A DNA stretch of 56,323 nucleotides, from assembly GCA_017550335.1 (NCBI GenBank), contig JAFZPM010000002.1, positions 1 through 56,323 on the forward strand, read 5' to 3'. Each line of letters opens with the position of its first letter. Positions within the stretch are counted from its first letter, which is position 1. Under the pieces are notes generated by a model that ran no database searches, was not told where the DNA came from, and was given only the letters and a program-made list of their open reading frames with translations. Both the position numbers and the translations under genes were made by a program. This DNA comes from Paludibacteraceae bacterium (lineage in GTDB: Bacteria > Bacteroidota > Bacteroidia > Bacteroidales > Paludibacteraceae). Positions 44,160 through 50,680 of this stretch are shown here, in pieces.

Positions 44160-44432
44160 ATGGAAAATGGTACGGAAAAGTGTCCAAAAAGTTACTTGGT
44201 ACAATCAATTCTAGTAACGATCTTTTGCTGTTTGCCTTTCGGACTCCTTGGAATCTTCAAGGCGTGCAAAGTGAACTCATTGTATGCGGAAGGCAAATAC
44301 CAAGCGGCAAAAAAAGCCAGCAAGGATGCTAGAAGCTATGTGAGATGGGGTGTGGGCTTGGCCTTGGTGGCTGCCATCATACTACCAATCCTCTATTTCT
44401 TTGTTGGCATCGGATCAAACATATTCCAATAA
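44160..44432 (+). CDS. CD225/dispanin-family membrane protein 2
   Basis: A 90-residue paralogue of the preceding protein, sharing YLVQSILVTIFCCLP, the KACKVNSLYAEGKYQAAKKAS loop pattern and the final hydrophobic segment. The pair arose by tandem duplication. The DUF2752 gene follows after 123 bp, a common partner in Bacteroidetes. Confidence 0.88.
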   Translation: MENGTEKCPKSYLVQSILVTIFCCLPFGLLGIFKACKVNSLYAEGKYQAAKKASKDARSYVRWGVGLALVAAIILPILYFFVGIGSNIFQ

Positions 44433-44555
44433 GAATAGTCCCATTGGGATAGATTGGGAATGAATCAATAGAGCAAGAAGGTCCACACTGATGGCTTTCT
44501 TGCTCTTTCCCATTAAACGCAAGGGTGTGTGAACCAATAAAACACGGAACAAGTA

Positions 44556-44942
44556 ATGTCCTTTTCGATAAAAGTGTGGTGGAAATGGATCGCTGTCGCG
44601 GTGATCTGTGTCGTGTTGGCGATTGTCTACCACAAATATAACCCATCCGATTTCAAACTCTTCCCGAAATGTCCCTTCTACGTCCTGACAGGCTTGAAAT
44701 GCCCCGGATGTGGCACGCAGAGGGCGATCCATTGTTTGCTCCACCTTGAGATCCTGCCGGCGATCCGATACAACGCCTTCATGGTCTTTTCCATCCCATT
44801 CATCATCCTGTCAGTAATCTCTTCGCAGATACAAGAGAAGCATCCGGCACTCTACAACCGGCTGAACAAACCTTGCGTCCCGTTCACCTGTCTTGTGCTC
44901 GCGATAGGCTGGTGGATCATCAGAAACATCCTCGATTTTTAA
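44556..44942 (+). CDS. DUF2752 membrane protein
   Basis: A 128-residue membrane protein. It has the DUF2752 signature: FPKCPFYVLTGLKCPGCGTQRAIHCLLH, with CP, CPGCG and Arg. Hydrophobic segments are near 8-24, 75-92 and 108-125. The role of this family is unknown; the Cys pairs could bind metal or form disulphides. It is likely in the same operon as the dispanins. Confidence 0.88.
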   Translation: MSFSIKVWWKWIAVAVICVVLAIVYHKYNPSDFKLFPKCPFYVLTGLKCPGCGTQRAIHCLLHLEILPAIRYNAFMVFSIPFIILSVISSQIQEKHPALYNRLNKPCVPFTCLVLAIGWWIIRNILDF

Positions 44943-45206
44943 GCCTACAATACGTTTTTGACAAGAGTCAACGAAATTATTGTGTTAATAATTCATAATG
45001 GAACATAATTTTTTTAAATTTGTGAAAAAGGGCTTAAGGAAGGGGTTAAGCGAAATCCCGAACCGGTACGTAGGTCGCAAATAGTGTTGATGTGAATAAG
45101 GGTTAAATTGCGAATTTTGAGATATTTCTTGTTTGCGAAGAAATAGTTTGCGGCGTTATGAGCTCTGATTGCTTGTTGGATGTGTAACGATCAAAATATA
45201 ACGCTT

Positions 45207-45284
45207 ATGAGAATCCAGCTACTATTTATTTACGCAGCGGTATTCCTTCTGTCATGGGCATGGTTGACGTTATTGATACCATGA
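45207..45284 (+). CDS. possible small hydrophobic peptide, 25 residues
   Basis: An ATG frame starting MRIQLLFIYAAVFLLSW and ending in LLIP-stop. It would be a single membrane-spanning peptide like type I toxins or regulatory membrane peptides. There is no clear RBS, so expression is uncertain. Confidence 0.3.
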   Translation: MRIQLLFIYAAVFLLSWAWLTLLIP

Positions 45285-45389
45285 TCGACGGAATGGAACG
45301 CATCAAAAAACAAGTGTATAATTGTATAATTATTAAACGGACAACTTATGTCCATGGTGTGTATGGTGATTAAGCACTAGTGTGCGACT

Positions 45390-45431
45390 GTTTTCATAGG
45401 GGCGGGCACGCTGCCCGCCCATTATGAAAAC
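45390..45431. repeat. REP-like long palindrome
   Basis: GTTTTCATA and TATGAAAAC flank GGGCGGGCA and TGCCCGCCC with a CGC loop, giving almost continuous arms over 42 bp. Its GC-rich core stands out in an A+T-rich region. Confidence 0.9.
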
Positions 45432-45589
45432 GGTAAAAAAAACGATCAAAAACGAATCTGAACATATTAATAACTTCAACATATAACGATGAAACAAGGC
45501 AGGAGGACATCGTCCCTCCCCACAAAACAGAAAAAGCATATACTACAAAATACAATTAAGATCTTCTAAACTCAATTACAAGTACGATT

Positions 45590-45622
45590 GGGGTGTTTTG
45601 TGAAAAGCGCCCCTTTTCTTTT
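45590..45622 (+). terminator. rho-independent terminator
   Basis: GGGGTGTTTT pairs with AAAAGCGCCCC (10 bp with two G-U pairs) around a short loop, followed by TTTTCTTTT. It ends a transcript that starts upstream, before the aminotransferase promoter. Confidence 0.8.
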
Positions 45623-45655
45623 GCCCTCCAGCGAATTAAGAATGAAGAGTTAAGC

Positions 45656-45688
45656 GTTGAGAATTGCGGGGATATCACATTAATTTTG
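45656..45688 (+). promoter_or_regulatory. promoter of the argD-type gene
   Basis: GTTG at 45656-45659 and TAATTTTG at 45681-45688, 21 bp apart, resemble the Bacteroidales consensus. The start codon lies 67 bp downstream. Confidence 0.5.
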
Positions 45689-45755
45689 TAATTTCGCGAC
45701 GTCGGTCGGATAGCCTGCCGGCTTGGTTAAAAAGGAATATAATAATATTTTCGAT

Positions 45756-46892
45756 ATGAAACTTTTCGATGTATACCCTCTTTTCGACGTGAATATCGTA
45801 AAGGGAAAAGGTTGTAAGGTATGGGACGAGAAAGGCCAGGAATACCTTGATTTGTATGGTGGACACGCTGTCATCAGCATCGGACATTGCCACCCCCACT
45901 ACGTGGAGATGATGACAAAGCAGTTGAACGAGCTCGGATTCTACTCCAACTCAGTGATCAACAAACTACAAGTGCAGTTGGCTGAACGATTGGGCAAGGC
46001 CTGCGGCTACGAGGACTACCGCTTCTTCATGATCAACTCCGGCGCGGAGGCGAACGAGAACGCCCTCAAGCTGGCTTCCTTCTACAACGGACGCACCCGC
46101 GTGCTCTCTTCCGACAAAGCGTTCCACGGACGTACCTCGTTGGCGGTCGAGGTGACCAACAACCCGAAGATCATCGCCCCTATCAACGACAACGGACATG
46201 TCACCTACCTCCCGCTGAACGACTTGGACGCATGGGTGAAGGAGATTAAGAAAGGGGACGTCTGCGCCGTCATCTTGGAGTGCATCCAAGGCGTGGGCGG
46301 TATACGCATGGTGACGAGCGAATTCCTGCAGGGACTCCGCGAGGCATGCGACGACTACAACACTGTCTTGATCTGCGACGAAATCCAATGCGGTTACGGC
46401 CGCTCGGGTAAGTTCTTCGCCCACCAACACCTAGGCGTACAGCCTGACATGATCACGGTGGCGAAGGGCATCGGCAACGGTTTCCCTGTCGCTGGCTTGA
46501 TCATCTCGCCTATCTTCACCCCTATCTTCGGACAGCTGGGCACCACGTTCGGTGGCAACCATCTGGCCTGCACCGCTGGCTTGGCGGTACTCGACGTGAT
46601 GGAGCAGGAAAACCTCGTGGCGAACGCGGGCGAGGTGGGAGAATACATCATGCAACAACTGAAGGAGGCTAAACTGCCTCACGTCACGGATGTCCGCGGA
46701 CGTGGCTTGATGATCGGTATCGAATTGGATTGCCCGCAGAGGGAGATCCGCAAGAAACTGGTCTTCGAACAACACGTCTTCACAGGCTGCAGCGGCATGA
46801 ACGTGCTTCGCCTCTTGCCGCCTCTCTGCTTGACGAAGGCGGAGGCCGACGACTTCATCGCACGCCTCAAGACCGTGCTGACCAATGCCTAA
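45756..46892 (+). CDS. argD: class III aminotransferase, acetylornithine-type
   Basis: A PLP-dependent aminotransferase of 378 residues, most like acetylornithine (or succinylornithine) aminotransferase of arginine synthesis. The ATG at 45756 (MKLFDVYPLFDVNIVKGKG) is preferred to a TTG 11 codons upstream. The segment YLDLYGGHAVISIGHCHP, FMINSGAEANENALKLA, CDEIQCGYGRSGKF and the PLP Lys in TVAKGIGNGFPVAG are complete. No other arginine gene is near; instead it precedes a HisIE-type gene by 30 bp. Confidence 0.9.
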   Translation: MKLFDVYPLFDVNIVKGKGCKVWDEKGQEYLDLYGGHAVISIGHCHPHYVEMMTKQLNELGFYSNSVINKLQVQLAERLGKACGYEDYRFFMINSGAEANENALKLASFYNGRTRVLSSDKAFHGRTSLAVEVTNNPKIIAPINDNGHVTYLPLNDLDAWVKEIKKGDVCAVILECIQGVGGIRMVTSEFLQGLREACDDYNTVLICDEIQCGYGRSGKFFAHQHLGVQPDMITVAKGIGNGFPVAGLIISPIFTPIFGQLGTTFGGNHLACTAGLAVLDVMEQENLVANAGEVGEYIMQQLKEAKLPHVTDVRGRGLMIGIELDCPQREIRKKLVFEQHVFTGCSGMNVLRLLPPLCLTKAEADDFIARLKTVLTNA

Positions 46893-46922
46893 GGGCTTTC
46901 GTAAAACGTAAAATATATAACT

Positions 46923-47492
46923 ATGCATACAATTCAAGCGGTTGTGCAGGATGTGCGCACCAAACAGATCCTTCGCGTGGGCTTCGTCAACGACGAGGCG
47001 ATCGCGAAGATGGAGGCGGAGAAGGTGGTTTACTTGCTGAAGGGTGACCAATCCGCCTTGGAACTTATCACCGGAGGAGAGTACTTCAAGCCGGTGGCGG
47101 TGGACTCCTTGGTCTATAACGTGGACAAGACCGCCGTCATCATCAAGGCTTTGCCGGAAGGCTCCACCACGGGTGCGGACACGTTCCGCGGCGACAAGAA
47201 CATCGAGGACCTCGCTTTCCTCTCCTACTTGCAGGACTTCATCGAGAAGCGTAAACGCGAGATGCCGGAGGGTTCCTATACGACCAAACTCTTCACGAAA
47301 GGCGTGAACAAGATCTCCCAAAAGGTGGGCGAGGAGGCTGTCGAGACCATCATCGAAGCCACCAACGGAACGGGTGAGCAGTTCCTCTACGAATCGTCCG
47401 ACCTGATCTACCACCTGATCGTCCTGCTCACGGAGAAGGGCTATAGAATTGAGGACCTGGCGAGGGAATTGAAGGCTCGTCACAAGGAATAA
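46923..47492 (+). CDS. HisIE-type protein with intact HisE and degenerate HisI half
   Basis: A 189-residue protein laid out like bifunctional HisIE. Residues 100-185 are a good phosphoribosyl-ATP pyrophosphatase (HisE): FIEKRKREMPEGSYTTKLF, KVGEEAVETIIEA and ESSDLIYHLIVLL. Residues 1-95 follow the HisI fold (AVVQDVRTKQILRVGFVNDEA) but lack its catalytic and zinc residues: the usual WxKGExSGN is replaced, and where CDxD...GxxCHTG...CF is expected it has YNVDKTAVII and TTGADTF, with no Cys at all. So AMP cyclohydrolase activity is unlikely. It may be a specialised nucleotide pyrophosphatase, or the HisI step may be carried elsewhere. It is probably co-transcribed with argD and the J-domain gene. 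Confidence 0.85.
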   Translation: MHTIQAVVQDVRTKQILRVGFVNDEAIAKMEAEKVVYLLKGDQSALELITGGEYFKPVAVDSLVYNVDKTAVIIKALPEGSTTGADTFRGDKNIEDLAFLSYLQDFIEKRKREMPEGSYTTKLFTKGVNKISQKVGEEAVETIIEATNGTGEQFLYESSDLIYHLIVLLTEKGYRIEDLARELKARHKE

Positions 47493-47504
47493 CGCTCCAC
47501 AAAG

Positions 47505-48368
47505 ATGGATTGGGAGGAAATATTCCATATTATCGCAATGGTTATTATCATAGTGATAATAGGTTCCTTCTATGCACTGTTACTCTATTATACAACATCG
47601 GGTGATAGACAAAAAGCAATATTGTCCCAAATGAAGACCTTCACCCGTGAGAGTGATGATGATTTATTTCCGAAAGGGTTGTTTGCTAAAGAGACGAGGC
47701 GGGCGATACGCGCGATTGCCATATTGTTCGCCATCATCATACGGAGGGACGATAAAATCTTGGCCTCCGAAGCCTTGGTGGCGCATGAATACTTCGACAA
47801 AAGGTTCAAGGCTTCCCATTACCTGAAAAGGTTCAAAGAGGACAAGAAGGTGTTGCGCACCTTGCTGAAGGATTATCTAAAAGGCAAATTGCCCACGTTC
47901 AGGGATTGCGCGTTGGATGTCCTGAAGGCGGGGGTTTCATACGAGGCACGGCTGGAGCTCTTGGAATATCTCTTCAAGACCGCCTATGTCTTCGAAGGCA
48001 TATGCGACGCCGAAATGGTGAAGTTGCGTGAGATCGCGCAGTTCCTTCTCATCAAGGAGTGGGACCTCCTCTCCCTGGAGTATAAGTACGAGTTCAGGAG
48101 GAGGGAATCCTCTGATAGGGGAAAGGAGAGCCAACGCCTCAACCAACTATCCGAAAGCATCATGCGCCAAGCCTACCTCACCTTAGGGGTGAAACAGGAT
48201 GCCACGGACGACGAGGTGAAAGCGGCGTACCGTGAGATCGTGAAGGTTTGCCATCCGGACAAACTGACCGAGGAGGCAGGCTCTAAGGAGTGGGAGGAGA
48301 AGGTGGTTCGCTTCCGCCATACCGTCGAGGCGTACCATATGGTCTGTGGCAACAGAAATATCTCATAA
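47505..48368 (+). CDS. DjlA-like J-domain membrane protein
   Basis: A 287-residue membrane-bound co-chaperone candidate. It has an N-terminal membrane segment at about 8-29, a central TerB-like helical domain (residues about 65-195) and a C-terminal DnaJ domain (about 220-285) with the HPD motif in KVCHPDKL. This is the order in DjlA: anchor, TerB, J domain. It should stimulate the ATPase of DnaK at the inner membrane. The gene follows the HisIE-type gene by 12 bp. Confidence 0.88.
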   Translation: MDWEEIFHIIAMVIIIVIIGSFYALLLYYTTSGDRQKAILSQMKTFTRESDDDLFPKGLFAKETRRAIRAIAILFAIIIRRDDKILASEALVAHEYFDKRFKASHYLKRFKEDKKVLRTLLKDYLKGKLPTFRDCALDVLKAGVSYEARLELLEYLFKTAYVFEGICDAEMVKLREIAQFLLIKEWDLLSLEYKYEFRRRESSDRGKESQRLNQLSESIMRQAYLTLGVKQDATDDEVKAAYREIVKVCHPDKLTEEAGSKEWEEKVVRFRHTVEAYHMVCGNRNIS

Positions 48369-48403
48369 TCATTATTTTATAACAATATCCGACTGAAATC
48401 CTC

Positions 48404-49216
48404 ATGAGGTTCTGCGCATGTGTCATCGCATATTATCCTGACGAGCAGCTGTTGCGGAAGAACGTGGCTTGTTACCGTGAGTTCGCCGAGAAGGTCTTCA
48501 TCTGGCAAAACACGCCTTTGCGGGACCGTCACGAACTGGGCGGATTAGGCGATAATGTGGAATGGCTGGGCGAGGCGGACAACGTAGGCATCTCCCGCGC
48601 CCTGAACGCAGTGTTGAGGCGTTGCCAAGAGGAGGGGATCGATTACCTGCTCACCATGGACCAGGACAGCCAATTCGTGGATTTCAGCCATTACCTCCGC
48701 CAAATCGAGAGCCAACTGCCTGCCGAACGGACCGTCTCGTTCGCCCCTGTGACGCCTGGCGAATCCGCCGCTCCGGGATGCTTCGAGCCTAAGAACTACG
48801 TCATCACCTCCGGCTCCATGGTCAACGTGCCGCTGGCGCTGTCGATCGGTGGTTACCGTGAGGAGTTCCTGGTGGATGGTATCGACATGGATTTCTGTTT
48901 CAAGGCGCAAAAGTCTGGGCTACAGGTAGTGATGGTGGGCGGTGCGACGCTCCGTCAGCGCTTCGGCGAGACCATCAAGGTGGGCGACAAGGAGATCGTC
49001 TCCTACCCTGCGGGACGCCTCTTCTCCATCGTGAAGTCACAATGGATGCTATGGGCGGATTACCCGCAATACTTTAGAAAACTACACTTCCTGAAAATCT
49101 TCTACCTAGGTGAACCCTATCATATACTATTTTTCCAAAAGGATAAGTGCCGCAAGCTATGGGCCATTCTCAGGGCCACCCTCTCAGGCCTGCGCTACCG
49201 AATCGCTCATTTATGA
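48404..49216 (+). CDS. glycosyltransferase family 2, rhamnosyltransferase-like
   Basis: A 270-residue cytoplasmic glycosyltransferase of the GT-A fold. The opening FCACVIAYYPDEQLLRKNV, ADNVGISRALN and LLTMDQDSQF (donor-metal Asp residues) are typical of the rhamnosyltransferase-type GT2 subfamily. GIDMDFCFKAQKSGLQVVMV is the acceptor-side motif. The donor is unknown. Its end overlaps the converging MFS gene by 10 bp. Confidence 0.88.
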   Translation: MRFCACVIAYYPDEQLLRKNVACYREFAEKVFIWQNTPLRDRHELGGLGDNVEWLGEADNVGISRALNAVLRRCQEEGIDYLLTMDQDSQFVDFSHYLRQIESQLPAERTVSFAPVTPGESAAPGCFEPKNYVITSGSMVNVPLALSIGGYREEFLVDGIDMDFCFKAQKSGLQVVMVGGATLRQRFGETIKVGDKEIVSYPAGRLFSIVKSQWMLWADYPQYFRKLHFLKIFYLGEPYHILFFQKDKCRKLWAILRATLSGLRYRIAHL

Positions 49217-50406
49217 TTCTTCAGCCGGAAGGTGAGGATGGACATGATGACGGTTAGTCCGAAGACATATCCGTAGGCGACCCTCATGCTAGTCATCTCG
49301 GCGATGGTGCCGATGAGGAACGGACCGAAGAGGAAGGCCGTGCTGCTGACCGTATTGACCATGGCGATACCCATGCCCGGGTTGACGCCCTTCTGTTTCC
49401 CCGCCAAGCTATAGATGATCGGCACGAGGCAAGAGATGCCCAGGCCGGCGATGAAGAAACCGACGGAGGCGCAGACGAAGCTGACGTTGTAGATGATGGT
49501 GAGGATACCGATGGCGGTGAGGAGGCTGCTCCAGAAGAGGATGGTCGGGTCGCTGTAGTGCTTGCGCAGCCTGTCGCCGAAGAATCTGCCGATGGCCATG
49601 AAGGCGGCGTAGATGGTCAAGCCAAGCGGGGCGAGGTTCTCCGGTATATCGACGATGGTCTTCATGTAGACGGTGCTCCAGTTGGTGAAGCTACCCTCCG
49701 TGACCCTCGAGCAGAGGGCGATGAAGGCGATGAGGAGCAGTATGCCCTTAGGCAATATGAGGAAGGGACGTTTCTCCACCCGCTCCGTCCGGGTGATGGT
49801 CTCCTGCAGGAAGAAGCGACGGATGTAGAAGATGACGACCACGCTGAAGAGCGCGACGCTGAGGTGATGCACATAGACGGGGACCCCGTAGGTGATGAAG
49901 AGGATGCTGAGCAACGCGCCGCAGCACACACCCACGTAGTAGAGCGCATGGAACATCGAGACGACAGGCCGCTTGTAGGCGTTCTCCACCAGGATGGAGT
50001 TACCGTTGATGGCGACGTCCGTGATGGTCACGAGCATGCCATAGAGGGCGCAGAAAGGGAAGACGAGCAACTTATGGGGCATAAGCGTCATCAGGGGAAG
50101 CAACAGCATATAGGCGTAGCTCAGCGCCGTGAGTTTCTTGCTGCCGAACCGTGCGGAGAGGTGGCAACACATCGGGGTGATGATGAGGGAGCCGATCGCC
50201 ATGCTGAGGGGGATGTAGCTCAGTTCGCGGATGGACATCCCGTAGTGCGCATTGATGGCCGGATAGCGGGATACGAGCGAGGCGTAGACGAAGCCCATCA
50301 TGAAGTACTGTGTCAGTAAGGCATATCTGGCGTGATGCTTGGTCGATGTGATCCTATTGTGATGTGTGAGCGACGCTTCGCCCCATGGTGCATCCATCTT
50401 GCTCAT
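49207..50406 (-). CDS. MFS transporter
   Basis: A 399-residue major facilitator transporter with 12 likely membrane segments. LSARFGSKKLTAL between segments 2 and 3 is the usual MFS loop, and segments from IGRFFGDRL to the end mirror the first half. It resembles the YbjJ/FucP-type groups, which include sugar transporters, but the substrate cannot be named. No other transport gene is near. Confidence 0.88.
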   Translation of the reverse strand: MSKMDAPWGEASLTHHNRITSTKHHARYALLTQYFMMGFVYASLVSRYPAINAHYGMSIRELSYIPLSMAIGSLIITPMCCHLSARFGSKKLTALSYAYMLLLPLMTLMPHKLLVFPFCALYGMLVTITDVAINGNSILVENAYKRPVVSMFHALYYVGVCCGALLSILFITYGVPVYVHHLSVALFSVVVIFYIRRFFLQETITRTERVEKRPFLILPKGILLLIAFIALCSRVTEGSFTNWSTVYMKTIVDIPENLAPLGLTIYAAFMAIGRFFGDRLRKHYSDPTILFWSSLLTAIGILTIIYNVSFVCASVGFFIAGLGISCLVPIIYSLAGKQKGVNPGMGIAMVNTVSSTAFLFGPFLIGTIAEMTSMRVAYGYVFGLTVIMSILTFRLKNHK

Positions 50407-50573
50407 TTTTTAATCGTTTAATATTCAATACAATATATATTTCGTTGTCAGATTTCAAATCGTCCGCAAAGGTAAGCACATATAGGGAAAAAACGATGAG
50501 ACATAGGTTAAAAAAATATGCCTGTCAAACTCCATGAAGTTCATTTTCTTCACAGAAAGACCTCCCCACACTT

Positions 50574-50604
50574 TTTGAATTCATGAAGAAATAAATTACT
50601 TTTG
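50574..50604 (+). promoter_or_regulatory. promoter of the AraC-type regulator
   Basis: TTTG at 50574-50577 and TACTTTTG at 50597-50604, 19 bp apart, are an exact match to the Bacteroidales consensus. Confidence 0.7.
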
Positions 50605-50651
50605 TAAACTTCTTTATTCAAAGCCCACAACTTTGTCTATTGAATAAAAAC

Positions 50652-50672
50652 GGTGAGTTTTTATAGCTCACC
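50652..50672 (+). promoter_or_regulatory. inverted repeat before the regulator start
   Basis: GGTGAG (50652-50657) and CTCACC (50667-50672) flank nine bases, ending 8 bp before the ATG. In the mRNA it could cover the ribosome site; in DNA it could be an operator. Confidence 0.5.
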
Positions 50673-50680
50673 TTAGGTTT

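Larger units (their letters stand above)
44943..45755. other. long intergenic region, possible non-coding RNA
   Basis: No gene longer than 25 codons is supported in these 813 bp. TAAATTTG (45015-45022) could start a transcript that ends at the terminator 45590-45622, about 590 nt long. Inside are a hydrophobic 25-codon frame (45207-45284), the palindrome at 45390-45431 and a short GGACA/TGTCC hairpin near 45340. The aminotransferase has a separate promoter after the terminator. Confidence 0.5.

Noticed and set aside
45207..45284. Leader peptide for arginine or histidine attenuation of the argD gene
   Set aside because: The peptide has only one Arg and no His codons, and lies more than 300 bp before the terminator, so it cannot act like the leu leader.
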